A stretch of 64,000 bases of DNA from an uncultured Armatimonadota bacterium (GCA_903899015.1 CAIUHP010000045.1:112538-176537), one strand, 5' to 3'. Positions 37,887-45,812 are shown, numbered from the stretch's first letter. Program-made: numbers and translations. Notes: generated by a model from the letters alone, not told the origin.

Positions 37887-38933
37887 ATGAACCCGTTTTC
37901 GCGAGTAGCACCTTTGAAAAAGTCTTTTCACTTATTGACCCTTACCGCGGTATTTGTTGCCCTTTATGGATGTAATTCGACTCCAAAACCAGTTGCTGCG
38001 GAAGCCGCTCCAGAGAAAGGAGTCGCAGCTACGGTGAACGGAGAGGCAATTGATCTTTCAGATTTTCACGAACACACGGATCTCAAGCAGACGGCGCAAG
38101 TAATCACGCCCCAGGGACCCACTCAGACACATGTGATTGGGAATTTTGGACTTCAATCGCTTCAAGAACTCGTCGACCAGAAAGTTCTCTTACAACTGGC
38201 AAAAGAGCAGGGCGTATTGCCAACCGACAGCGATATTGATAACGAGATCAAGCTTCAGACCGATCTGAGGCATGACTACATCACGATTTTGCAGGATCAA
38301 GGGCTTTCCCAAAAGGGAATTCGACACGAAATCGCAATCGGGTTGGCGAGACAGAACCTCATGATGAAGGGCGTCGATGTGAGCGCGGATGAGGTGAATG
38401 ATTTTGTCAAAAAGCATCCGGAACGATTTAGTGACCCTGCCCGAGCGACGATCTATTTCATCCAAGCGAGCACTCCGCAGAAGAAAGCTCAAGTGGATAA
38501 AGAACTTGCCGCACATAAGTTATTCACTGCGGTGGCTTCATCGTTAAGTGAAGAGCCCAATGCGAAGTCGACGGGTGGACTGTACGCAACTTCGATCGTT
38601 TCCATGATGCCTCCCAAGGTTCAGGAAATCGTGAACAAGACCGCGGTGAAGCAAGTCTCCAGTTGGATCCCCAACGCCGGCACGTTTGTCAAATTCTACG
38701 TGGAAAGCAAAATCCCCGCCAAACCGAAACCCGCATCAGATTCTCAGAAGGAAATGGTCCGCCGGTTGATAGGTATGCAGAAAGGGCAAGTTAAGAACAA
38801 CTTTACGAAGATGTTTTACGACAAGCTGAAAGCTTCGAAAGTGGAAGTCAGCGTGCCCCAGCTCCAAGATCAGTGGAAGAAGACATGGGATCAGATGTCT
38901 GACCCCAATAACGGAACACCTTCCGGGCGTTAG
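37887..38933 (+). CDS. SurA/PpiC-like periplasmic lipoprotein
   Basis: The ATG at 37887 gives a proper lipoprotein signal (basic start, LLTLTAVFVALYGC lipobox); the upstream frame from 37812 would overlap the sigma gene. After a short linker comes a SurA-N-like segment (VAATVNGEAIDLSDF, then LQSLQELVDQKVLLQLAKEQGV) and a parvulin-like region (SDPARATIYFIQAS to the C-terminal basic helices). It probably acts as a peptidyl-prolyl isomerase or chaperone for exported proteins. The catalytic parvulin residues are not clearly conserved, so chaperone activity may dominate. It follows the sigma factor and ends at a strong terminator. Confidence 0.8.
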   Translation: MNPFSRVAPLKKSFHLLTLTAVFVALYGCNSTPKPVAAEAAPEKGVAATVNGEAIDLSDFHEHTDLKQTAQVITPQGPTQTHVIGNFGLQSLQELVDQKVLLQLAKEQGVLPTDSDIDNEIKLQTDLRHDYITILQDQGLSQKGIRHEIAIGLARQNLMMKGVDVSADEVNDFVKKHPERFSDPARATIYFIQASTPQKKAQVDKELAAHKLFTAVASSLSEEPNAKSTGGLYATSIVSMMPPKVQEIVNKTAVKQVSSWIPNAGTFVKFYVESKIPAKPKPASDSQKEMVRRLIGMQKGQVKNNFTKMFYDKLKASKVEVSVPQLQDQWKKTWDQMSDPNNGTPSGR

Positions 38934-38982
38934 GTCAGGGGGCGATTCCCGGATCGAGCCTGAAGTGCACTTTAAAACCGGT

Positions 38983-39020
38983 AGAAGCGCCTTAGCATCC
39001 TTAAATGCTAGGGCGCTTCT
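38983..39020. terminator. Strong hairpin terminator
   Basis: 16-bp stem with one G-U (38983-38998 with 39005-39020), 6-nt loop, then TTTT on the plus strand. It ends the SurA-like gene and may also serve the convergent minus-strand gene. Confidence 0.85.
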
Positions 39021-39034
39021 TTTGGTGAGTTCAA

Positions 39035-39343
39035 TTAAGCGGCGACGGCTGATCGCTGTCGAAGTGCTTCGACGAGCATATTGCAGTGTTCTTGGGAGAA
39101 CTCGTCAGTCAGGACGAATTCCGTAAGGCGTTCGCAGATTCCCTCGAACTTGGGTTCGGACCAGGTTCCAAACGGCTCTTTTTCGCTATCGAGTTTGGTG
39201 AGGGTCAATCTCAGTCGATGGGTGCCATCTGACCAAGCCAAACCGTGATGGATGAGATCGGGGATTGACGTGTAAACGCCGACGACCCGAGAAGTACCCT
39301 TGGTGGTCACTTGTTCAGCAACCCAGTATAATTTTCTAAACAT
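39035..39343 (-). CDS. Hypothetical protein, 102 residues
   Basis: Family not recognised. It is a small soluble protein with a beta-rich first half (MFRKLYWVAEQV, RVVGVYTSIPDL, TLTKLDSEKEPFG) and helical second half. It lies downstream of speE on the same strand, with two adjacent hairpins (39358-39421) in the 110-nt gap. Possibly co-transcribed with speE. Function unknown. Confidence 0.6.
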   Translation of the reverse strand: MFRKLYWVAEQVTTKGTSRVVGVYTSIPDLIHHGLAWSDGTHRLRLTLTKLDSEKEPFGTWSEPKFEGICERLTEFVLTDEFSQEHCNMLVEALRQRSAVAA

Positions 39344-39357
39344 CTGTGTTTATCTGA

Positions 39358-39421
39358 TTTGGCTTAATTGCCAAAGCTCCTCTTTCAAGCTGTATCCATA
39401 AGATTACCAGGATAGAGGAGC
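39358..39421 (-). ncRNA. Two adjacent hairpins between speE and the gene at 39343
   Basis: Arms 39376-39383 with 39414-39421 (8 bp, enclosing an inner TATCC/GGATA pair) and arms 39358-39363 with 39370-39375 (6 bp) abut each other, 14 nt before the ATG at 39343. They could be a leader element, an attenuator or a processed intercistronic spacer. Confidence 0.35.
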
Positions 39422-39453
39422 CGATCCTAGTCCCTTCTTTCAGGGACGGGTCT

Positions 39454-40383
39454 TTAGGCGGTCCAAGCGAAAGGCTCGCTGTCGGTTAAGACGCGTGCGC
39501 TTCGATTGTAGGCTTCGATAAGATACTCAGGCAGTGTAAACACCGACTGGTGATATCGGGGGGTGTAATAGCGGTTCTTGACGCCGCGAGCGGCAAACCG
39601 CTTTTCGATCTCTTCGACCGCTAACGCGAGTGGATCGTACTTCTTGCTTGCGAGCACGAATCCCCAAGGCTGGAAGAAAGTGGATACGAGGCCGTAGTAG
39701 CCCGCGACGTATGGGAACGTGTCTTTCATGTTCTCAAGCGTCTTGATGCAAGAGACCATGCACTCAGGATAGTTCTCGTTGGCGCTGCCTGCCTGCATCG
39801 CGAAAACACCGTCTTCACTCATGACGTCGGCGCAGATCTGGAAATACTCTTCGGTGAAGAGGAATTGCGCAGGGCCATCCTCATGGGGGTTGGGCAAGTC
39901 GCTGAGAACGACGTCGAAATTCGCGCCCTTGTTCTCGACCATCCACTGGCGAGCGTCGGTATGAAGAAGGATCGTTCGAGGATCCTCAAATGCGCCCTGG
40001 TGCCACTCTTTCATGTGGTCCTTGACCATGTCGACAAGTTCCTCATCGATGTCAACCATTGTCGCAGACTCAACCGTGTTGTGCTTGAGCGCTTCTCGAA
40101 GGGTTGCACCTTCGCCGCCGCCACAAACCAAAACCTTCTTCGGATTTGGGTGGAGCGTCATCGCTGGCTGGCTCATGCACTCATGGAAGATGTACTCGTC
40201 CATAAGGGAGGTCTGGATGTTGTAATCCAAGAAAAGGGACTTGCCGAATCGAGGGACTTCACAGATTTGGTAGGTCTGATACTTCGTCTTACCTTCCAAG
40301 ATCATTTTCTCGACGCGATAGTGCCAAATGGCGGCCGAAGTATGAGTCTCGGCGATGAACATTCCGGTGGCTTCACTAGACAT
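39454..40383 (-). CDS. speE: Spermidine synthase (polyamine aminopropyltransferase)
   Basis: 309 residues. The SAM-type fold has the motif VLVCGGGEGATLRE (about 85-97), the DIDEELV acidic loop (111-117), and catalytic Asp162 in LSDLPNPHEDGPA. FLDYNIQTSLMDEYIFHE matches the N-terminal substrate strand. It transfers an aminopropyl group from decarboxylated SAM to putrescine or a related diamine. speD lies 1.4 kb upstream on the same strand, separated by two opposite-strand genes, so it has its own promoter. Agmatine as acceptor is possible, as in thermophiles, and cannot be decided here. Confidence 0.93.
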   Translation of the reverse strand: MSSEATGMFIAETHTSAAIWHYRVEKMILEGKTKYQTYQICEVPRFGKSLFLDYNIQTSLMDEYIFHECMSQPAMTLHPNPKKVLVCGGGEGATLREALKHNTVESATMVDIDEELVDMVKDHMKEWHQGAFEDPRTILLHTDARQWMVENKGANFDVVLSDLPNPHEDGPAQFLFTEEYFQICADVMSEDGVFAMQAGSANENYPECMVSCIKTLENMKDTFPYVAGYYGLVSTFFQPWGFVLASKKYDPLALAVEEIEKRFAARGVKNRYYTPRYHQSVFTLPEYLIEAYNRSARVLTDSEPFAWTA

Positions 40384-40624
40384 GTGGGCGTAATTATTCC
40401 TATAAGAGAGCGGTGGGGAATTTCCATTATGGCATATTTCGGGGGCGAGGGTTTCGGACTGGACTGTTGGAGTATTTGGTCCATAAGATGGAGCTTTATC
40501 GATGGTCTGCGTTGGTCGTTCGTGCCTCCATGGGGTTTTTCGCCTGGTTAAACCTCGTAAGGCAATACCGTCAACATTTACTTGCCGTTGTCGAAATCTT
40601 ATTGCTTTGAAAGGCGTTCTGACT
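40384..40624. other. Intergenic region upstream of speE
   Basis: About 250 bp of divergent promoter space between speE and the gene at 40636. No gene or clear structured element was found, apart from the -10-like box at 40625. Confidence 0.3.
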
Positions 40625-40630
40625 TACAAT
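40625..40630 (+). promoter_or_regulatory. Candidate -10 box for the gene at 40636
   Basis: TACAAT 5 nt before the GTG at 40636, with TTGCTT 17 bp upstream as a possible -35. Confidence 0.45.
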
Positions 40631-40635
40631 GAGGT

Positions 40636-41115
40636 GTGGACCAAATCCATCAGGTGGAGCAGCCGATTCTGGAGGTAGCTGGATTTAGCCTGCGAGATGT
40701 TGCTTCTCTGTCAGGAGTGTATTATTGGCTCGTCTTTGTCGTCTGTCTTCAATTAGAGGGGATGGAGCACCGTCTGATTTGGATGGGCGTGACATTTGCC
40801 TTCGCGGGAATTCTAGTGCTAACGACATGGGGCTGGGTTAAATCTATGCGAAACAGTCCTACTTGTATTCAGAAGCTTTACTCGGACCGACTAGAATTGA
40901 AGATCTACACTTCGGACCACTGCATCCCTCTGACGGAGATCGTCGCAATTGATCGTCCATCCTTATTTGGCAGATGCCTTGGGCCATTTCGATTGACTTA
41001 CCGAGGAAAGGTCATGAACCACGAAATGTGGTTGCCGTTTTCTAAGCGAGAAGGCGAATTTGTCAAGCAGGTTTTGGATCGAAGACAAGAACTGATCGAG
41101 GGGCGATCAGTTTGA
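40636..41115 (+). CDS. Two-helix membrane protein with PH-like cytoplasmic domain
   Basis: 159 residues. Two hydrophobic helices (about 28-44 and 49-67) precede a beta-rich domain (CIQKLYSDRLELKIY, CIPLTEIVAIDRP, FRLTYRGK, NHEMWLPF) resembling bacterial PH (DUF304-like) modules. It is a paralogue of the next gene, whose TTG start overlaps this stop (TTGA). The GTG is 5 nt after TACAAT. Function unknown; the pair may form a membrane complex (inference). Confidence 0.65.
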   Translation: MDQIHQVEQPILEVAGFSLRDVASLSGVYYWLVFVVCLQLEGMEHRLIWMGVTFAFAGILVLTTWGWVKSMRNSPTCIQKLYSDRLELKIYTSDHCIPLTEIVAIDRPSLFGRCLGPFRLTYRGKVMNHEMWLPFSKREGEFVKQVLDRRQELIEGRSV

Positions 41116-41555
41116 TTCCAGAAGTTCCGGACATGGTTGCGGAACTGCCACTTTCTAGTGGAGGCAGGATGAGCCCCAACTTCTACATCGGCTTAGCGGT
41201 GTTCAAACTTTTTCTTGCCTATTATCTTATTCATTCATGGCTTTTTATGATTCCAGCCCTGTTATGTCTCTTGTTGGCACGAGAGACTGTTCGTGATAGA
41301 AAGACGCCGCCGCGGTTACAGCTATTTCCAGACAGCCTGCAAGTTGTTAGGTCAGGAAAGTGTTTAAGGGTTCCTTTATCTCAAATCGATTTCGTAAACA
41401 TGCCAATGTTTGCCGGACTTCGCGTTCGCGGTTATCGCATGAAGTTCAAGGAAGGAAGGGCGATCTGGCTTCCAACGAGCCAGGATTCAGACCGATTCTT
41501 AGTCGAGTTAGATCGTCTGCGGACAGGCTCAAAAACAAACTCGTTGCCTGCTTAG
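41112..41555 (+). CDS. Two-helix membrane protein with PH-like domain, paralogue of the preceding gene
   Basis: 147 residues from a TTG overlapping the previous stop. Same architecture: two helices (about 25-58) and a soluble module with LQLFPDSLQVVRSGKCL, VPLSQIDFVNMP, YRMKFKEGRAIWLP. The shared order of strand motifs with the upstream protein points to tandem duplication and divergence. No named function. Confidence 0.65.
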   Translation: MIPEVPDMVAELPLSSGGRMSPNFYIGLAVFKLFLAYYLIHSWLFMIPALLCLLLARETVRDRKTPPRLQLFPDSLQVVRSGKCLRVPLSQIDFVNMPMFAGLRVRGYRMKFKEGRAIWLPTSQDSDRFLVELDRLRTGSKTNSLPA

Positions 41556-41669
41556 GTTCGTGAGCGCTTTGAATGCCGTGTTGTAACCGAGCAAGGTACT
41601 AGTCCTTTCCCTGACTGGGTGATTTGATATTTGCTTTTGGGTCTGGCGTGATTTGGGGACGCGGTGTTT

Positions 41670-41710
41670 CCGGAATAAATTCCGGGGGCCTTGTGCGGAA
41701 TGAATTCCGC
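41670..41710. repeat. Two tandem 16-bp palindromes, REP-like
   Basis: CCGGAAT-AA-ATTCCGG (41670-41685) and GCGGAAT-GA-ATTCCGC (41695-41710), 25 bp apart centre to centre. They are flanked by GGGGACGC (left) and GGGGACAC (right). This looks like a REP or mobile-repeat remnant in the 246-bp gap before speD's end. Confidence 0.5.
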
Positions 41711-41748
41711 GGACCTGGGGACACGAGACACTTACCCTTCACGAAAGA

Positions 41749-41780
41749 AGACTCCTAGTAGCTGAAGCTGCTAGGAGTCT
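41749..41780. terminator. Hairpin terminator downstream of speD
   Basis: 14-bp stem with one G-U (41749-41762 with 41767-41780) and a TGAA loop, 22 bp beyond the speD stop. On the minus strand it is followed by CTTTCG. Confidence 0.75.
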
Positions 41781-41801
41781 GGGGTTCCTTTAGACTCGAT
41801 T

Positions 41802-42410
41802 TTAGTCGACGTCGTTCTGAAGTCCACGGCGAACGACTAGGAATTTGATTCTTTCTGGCTCGAAGCGATCTCGAAGGAGGTCGACCGCTTTGTGCACGAG
41901 GACCGAACCGCCGCAGTAGAACAGGTCAATCGCAGCATAGCGATGCTCGGGCCAGGTGTGAATCGTGTAGTGCGATTCTTGGATGATAACGGCTCCGCTT
42001 ACTCCGTAAGGCTTGAACTCGTGGAACGATTGCGCAACGACGGTTGCCTTACTGGCATCCGCTGCATCTCGCATCGCCTTACCGACGAACTCTTCAGCTT
42101 CGAGCTTGCTGCCGTTGCAGCCATACATCTCGATGAGGAGATGTGAACCAAGAGAGGGGATCTCATCCGGGCGGAAGGGAAGTCCTTCTTCGTCGCGGCC
42201 GAGCCATTCGCTAAATGCTTCAGGATCAGCAGCGGGAATTAAAGTCCAACCTGCTTCATTTTCAATGCGCGGAGGAGCCGACACAGCTTTGGGGGCTCGA
42301 ACACGAATGCCGAAAAGTCGCTTGACCCAAGACAGCTTCACCTCCGTAGGAGAAGGAACTGCCAAGGCACCAAGGACGAGGGAGCTAACAAGGATATAAG
42401 GGTTTGCCAA
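41802..42410 (-). CDS. speD: S-adenosylmethionine decarboxylase proenzyme with N-terminal extension
   Basis: The last 115 residues are a complete bacterial SpeD: LGSHLLIEMYGC, VSGAVIIQESHYTIHTWPEH and DLFYCGG. The self-cleavage site is Glu145-Ser146, with His151 and Cys166 at the same spacings as in Bacillus-type enzymes. It makes decarboxylated SAM for SpeE. Unusually, about 85 residues precede the core, starting with a hydrophobic stretch (YILVSSLVLGALAV). The TTG start follows GAGGT at 8 nt and sits directly after an in-frame AUG-UGA. A shorter product from an internal start cannot be excluded. Transcription is probably from the promoter at 42674-42702 through a structured leader. Confidence 0.88.
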   Translation of the reverse strand: MANPYILVSSLVLGALAVPSPTEVKLSWVKRLFGIRVRAPKAVSAPPRIENEAGWTLIPAADPEAFSEWLGRDEEGLPFRPDEIPSLGSHLLIEMYGCNGSKLEAEEFVGKAMRDAADASKATVVAQSFHEFKPYGVSGAVIIQESHYTIHTWPEHRYAAIDLFYCGGSVLVHKAVDLLRDRFEPERIKFLVVRRGLQNDVD

Positions 42411-42667
42411 TCACATAGACCTCACGTAAGACGTGCGCAGACACAAGAAAGCTCTTGCGCGAGAAACCAATCGAAATTCTTGCCGAGCGGAATTGGTATA
42501 GGCAAAGGCACTCTGCGGCGCTACTGCGTCGAGAGGGGCCTTACCCGGGCGGTTCAGGCCGCACCCATCGAGATTCTCAATTCTTACCATCGTTTCCGCT
42601 ACAACTAAGAGGTTCTCTCCTAGGGCAGTTTCAGCTGCCATAGCCACACCACGGTAATCCGTGACGC
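42411..42667 (-). ncRNA. Long structured 5' leader of speD (candidate cis-regulatory RNA)
   Basis: About 255 nt from the predicted transcription start to the speD TTG. On the minus strand several stems can be drawn: CACGG/CCGUG, GGCAG/CUGCC, CUAGGAG/CUCUUAG, a long-range AGCGGAA/UUCCGCU extended by UGGUA/UACCA, UUGAGA/UCUCGA inside it, GCAGAG/CUUUGC, CGCAAGA/UCUUGUG, and CACGU/ACGUG next to the Shine-Dalgarno-like GAGGU. It does not match any riboswitch consensus I know. A 78-codon frame spans it but shows no recognisable protein. Confidence 0.5.
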
Positions 42668-42673
42668 GGAGGG

Positions 42674-42702
42674 ATAATACCAGACCCCTGACCTCATGTC
42701 AA
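42674..42702 (-). promoter_or_regulatory. Consensus sigma-70 promoter for speD
   Basis: TTGACA (42697-42702), 17-bp spacer, TATTAT (42674-42679) on the minus strand. It is the best vegetative promoter match seen in the window. It overlaps the 3' end of the ABC ATPase gene upstream. Confidence 0.8.
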
Positions 42703-43349
42703 TTCAAAATGTCTAATCTTCCGTCTGCTAACCTGACAATTTTATCTGCTTCTTCAAGCATGGTAGGGTCATGCGTTACCATTACCAGAGATCCGGTCCC
42801 TCTCATCGCATTTAAGAGCTGAACAACGCTCAACCCATTTGAGTGGTCAAGAGCCGCAGTTGGTTCATCCGCGAAGATAACTTTTGGCGATCCGAGCAGG
42901 GCTCGAGCCACGCAAACTCGTTGCCTTTCACCCCCACTCAATTCATGTGGATGTCGATGACTTTTGTGCGACAGCCCGAGCCGATCAAGAAGGTCGAGCG
43001 CTTCATCCACTCGGTTCTCGTTCGGTTTCGAAACCAAAACGTTCTCGAGCGAAGTTAGATACCCCAGAAGGTAAGGCTGCTGAAAAACGAACCCAAACTC
43101 TCGAATTCTTAGTCGACTTCTCTCCTCGTCACCTAATTTTGAAAGGCTTTGACCGTTATAGAGAACATCTCCGGACGTCGGAATCTTTAGGCCGCTTAGG
43201 AGATACAAAAGTGAGGATTTGCCCGAGCCGGACGGTCCTAGTATTCCGAGAAACTCATGTTTCCCGACCTCCATATCGATGTCTTGGCAGGCGTAAACGG
43301 TTCGTCCCTGATCTTGGTAAGCCAATGAAGCGGCAGTGGTTTGGATCAT
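42699..43349 (-). CDS. ABC transporter ATP-binding protein (LolD/MacB type)
   Basis: 216 residues, one ABC domain: Walker A GPSGSGKSS, Q-loop FVFQQPYLLG, signature LSGGERQR, Walker B VIFADEPTAALD, and switch His in VMVTHD. Its class works with FtsX-type permeases in lipoprotein release, peptide export or division. The start overlaps the permease stop by 4 bp. The last codons overlap the speD -35 box. Confidence 0.93.
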   Translation of the reverse strand: MIQTTAASLAYQDQGRTVYACQDIDMEVGKHEFLGILGPSGSGKSSLLYLLSGLKIPTSGDVLYNGQSLSKLGDEERSRLRIREFGFVFQQPYLLGYLTSLENVLVSKPNENRVDEALDLLDRLGLSHKSHRHPHELSGGERQRVCVARALLGSPKVIFADEPTAALDHSNGLSVVQLLNAMRGTGSLVMVTHDPTMLEEADKIVRLADGRLDILN

Positions 43350-44569
43350 ACTAACCTCCGCTCAACTACTCCGACTGGGTCGAATTTTCGGAAGCGAAGG
43401 ATGACCGTGAAGGACGCGACCACCAAAATGCAGAAGGGGATCGGAATCGTATAGGCGTAAGCTTGGCGATCAAATACGTCGATGAAGAACGCCTTGGGTT
43501 GCATAAGTACCACGTTCGCCACATTTAAAAGGCCGTACGTGCATATCAAACCAAGAACCCACCCTAAAGTGATGACAGCTGCCGATTCGGCCAATACTCG
43601 TTGGAGCAACTGCTTTTTCGTATATCCGATCGCTTGAAGTAGTCCGAACTCCACCAGACGTTGGGTCTGGTAAATATTCATCAGCATTCCCATCATGAAT
43701 GTGATCACAATCGCCAATGCTCCGATAACGACATTCAAGATCATGTAGAGCGTTGCGAACATCTCTCGCGTGCTCTTCTCAATCTGAAAATAAGCGAAGA
43801 TGACCGGTCGCTGGCCCTTGAATTTATCAACCACCCAATGGTCCAACTTATTCTGGTCGGTTGAGTTTTTAGCGAAGATTAAAGCGTCATCGATGCGCGG
43901 AAAGTAGTTGTCTCGCTGAAATTCAATCGAGTCGATCATGTACCAACGCTCCGTTTCAGCTATTCCGACAACTTTGACCGGTACGGGCGCGTAGTTTTCG
44001 ATGTCGTCCGGCTTTAAGATCGTGGACCCAATTTTAAGATTTAGGTTCTTTGCGACAGGGCGACTGATCAGTGCCTCGGGTGCGCCTGGATTGGGATACC
44101 GCCCCTCAATCTTCTTCGTCATCTGGCGGGCAGCGTAGTATCGCATGTCGTCTTGGGTCAGGCCAAGCATGATAAAGGGCCATTTCCCGACGATGCTCTT
44201 TACTAATGAACTGCTAGCCCGACAAATGATGATTTTGTCCAACGGCACCGGAGACTTCCGCTTGACGGTCTCGACCAAGCCAGGAAGCAGACTTGGGTCG
44301 CCTCTTGGTGTAATCCCGGTCTCCTCCTTTGCGTAACTGTATACATTTCGTATCGAGTACGGTATCGAGTCAATCATCGCGATGATTCCCGATACGAGCA
44401 TGACCGCCAAAACGATGACCGCGGTAAGCGGAATCGTTTTGCCTGCATTTCTTAGCAGGTATGTGGTTGGCGCGAGCGGACGCAGAATACGACGCTGTTT
44501 GGCTGCCTTTACCGAAGGTTTACTTGGCGATTTCAGATCGGTCCCTTCGGTATCGGATAAAGATTTCAT
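43346..44569 (-). CDS. ABC transporter permease (FtsX/MacB type)
   Basis: 407 residues with a basic cytoplasmic N-terminus, one helix (about 45-68), a large periplasmic domain, and three C-terminal helices (about 275-300, 325-350, 375-395), the FtsX/MacB layout. IYQTQRLVEFGLLQAIGYTKKQL is the conserved coupling-helix region. It pairs with the ATPase overlapping its stop. Its annotated ATG lies 50 nt inside the end of the preceding DsbA-RibD gene, so the three genes may be one transcript. Substrate unknown. Confidence 0.88.
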   Translation of the reverse strand: MKSLSDTEGTDLKSPSKPSVKAAKQRRILRPLAPTTYLLRNAGKTIPLTAVIVLAVMLVSGIIAMIDSIPYSIRNVYSYAKEETGITPRGDPSLLPGLVETVKRKSPVPLDKIIICRASSSLVKSIVGKWPFIMLGLTQDDMRYYAARQMTKKIEGRYPNPGAPEALISRPVAKNLNLKIGSTILKPDDIENYAPVPVKVVGIAETERWYMIDSIEFQRDNYFPRIDDALIFAKNSTDQNKLDHWVVDKFKGQRPVIFAYFQIEKSTREMFATLYMILNVVIGALAIVITFMMGMLMNIYQTQRLVEFGLLQAIGYTKKQLLQRVLAESAAVITLGWVLGLICTYGLLNVANVVLMQPKAFFIDVFDRQAYAYTIPIPFCILVVASFTVILRFRKFDPVGVVERRLV

Positions 44570-45800
44570 TGCTTATCGTATGGCTCTCAACGAGGTTGTA
44601 TTGTTGCAGACTTTCTCTCGCCAAGGCTTCGCCATCGGCGTATGTCGGCACATCTCGTCCCAATTTCACTCGCGGAGCGATCGTGATAAACAATTCGTCG
44701 ACCAAATTGGCCCGAATTAACTGAGCATTTAATTCACTGCCGCCCAATATTAAAAGCTTTTCAATCCCTAATTCGCTCCTCAAACGCTCAAACAACCGAG
44801 GGAAATCCACTTCATCGTCTCCACAGTGCATGACATGAACGCCATTTCCCGGTTGGATGTCAGAAGAGAAAGGAGCGACGACGTAGGAGTCGCCTCCTTG
44901 GAAAAATCCTGAATCGAAGGGAAGGTTTCCCGATTTTGAAACGACTAGCCGAATGGGAGCGGCTGGTTTCCATGTTCCGGGACATGCTCTAAGCGTCTGG
45001 GCACCGATGATAATTGCGTCGGCAGATTGCTCAAGGCGCTTCATCAACAAGTGATCGGTGCTTGAACCCAAATCCAGGACACTCTCGTCTCGACTTCCGC
45101 TAAGAATCTTGCCATCAATGGTGGTGACCATGTTGATGTAAGCGTATGGACGCTTTTCAGCAGGTGTAGGAAATTCGAGGTCGGTATAGACATCGAGGTT
45201 CGTTTTCTCCAGCTCGCCTTTGATGGCTGTTCTTAGAACGCTCAACGGCTGTTCTGCATAGCGTTCAGAGCCGATAAAGAAGGTTGGAACGTTGTAGACA
45301 CCCTTGGAATAGGCTTCGTCGTCGAATCCCACGACTTTATCTTTGAACTGCTTGGTCTCAACTGCGACTCGGAGAGCATTCAAGTCCGCGACGATCCCCT
45401 CAGCCAACTTGAGGATCGTGTCTATTTCGTTGATATTCTCGCCTCGAAGCCAGAGTGCTTTGTAGAACTCCTCTATGAGCTGATTTCCAACACCCACCGA
45501 CTTCGCGTATTCCGCCGCTTGGTGAGCGTTGTACGTCCTCATTTTCTTGGGGCGAGGAACCTTTGGCATCTCAATGCCATCTGCGTTCAACAGAAACTCA
45601 AATCTCGAAAGGGTTTGGGGCTTATTGGGCAAAACTGCCGACTTAGCGTAATCCGGCCATTCCAGTTCTTCTGGGAAAAGTTCGTAGCCAAGCCAATCGA
45701 ACACGATATCGAACTCAAGTTCGAGCCTCTTAGCCTGGAGGATGCCTACCCAACACCAAGGGCAAATGAAGTCGTGAGCGACAGGTATGGTTAGTTTCAT
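44520..45800 (-). CDS. Fusion of DsbA/FrnE-like thioredoxin-fold domain and RibD C-terminal reductase domain
   Basis: 426 residues. The first 205 form a FrnE/2-hydroxychromene-isomerase-like DsbA module: HDFICPWCWVG (Cys13, Cys16), an all-helical insert, and NVPTFFIG with the cis-proline. From about 215 a RibD-C/dihydrofolate-reductase-like module follows: PYAYINMVTTIDGKIL, DAIIIGAQTLRACPG, RLVVSKSG, EKLLILGGSELNAQLI and VDELFITIAP. The first half would handle thiols, the second NADPH-dependent reduction of a pterin- or flavin-like substrate. The fusion suggests the two activities are coupled (inference). The ATG is 6 nt after TAAATT. Confidence 0.85.
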   Translation of the reverse strand: MKLTIPVAHDFICPWCWVGILQAKRLELEFDIVFDWLGYELFPEELEWPDYAKSAVLPNKPQTLSRFEFLLNADGIEMPKVPRPKKMRTYNAHQAAEYAKSVGVGNQLIEEFYKALWLRGENINEIDTILKLAEGIVADLNALRVAVETKQFKDKVVGFDDEAYSKGVYNVPTFFIGSERYAEQPLSVLRTAIKGELEKTNLDVYTDLEFPTPAEKRPYAYINMVTTIDGKILSGSRDESVLDLGSSTDHLLMKRLEQSADAIIIGAQTLRACPGTWKPAAPIRLVVSKSGNLPFDSGFFQGGDSYVVAPFSSDIQPGNGVHVMHCGDDEVDFPRLFERLRSELGIEKLLILGGSELNAQLIRANLVDELFITIAPRVKLGRDVPTYADGEALARESLQQYNLVESHTISNEIFIRYRRDRSEIAK

Positions 45801-45806
45801 TGTTCA

Positions 45807-45812
45807 AATTTA
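45807..45812 (-). promoter_or_regulatory. Candidate -10 box for leaderless DsbA-RibD gene
   Basis: TAAATT on the minus strand, 6 nt before the ATG at 45800. Confidence 0.4.

Noticed and set aside
39430..39447. Hairpin just after speE as terminator
   Set aside because: Only 5 bp with an 8-nt loop and no T run; too weak to list.
39865..40551. 228-codon plus-strand frame opposite speE
   Set aside because: Antisense to a complete spermidine synthase with all motifs; no independent support.
42411..42647. 78-codon minus-strand frame before speD
   Set aside because: No recognisable protein, overlaps a region full of hairpins, and stops directly before the speD start; better explained as a leader RNA, though a leader peptide cannot be excluded.
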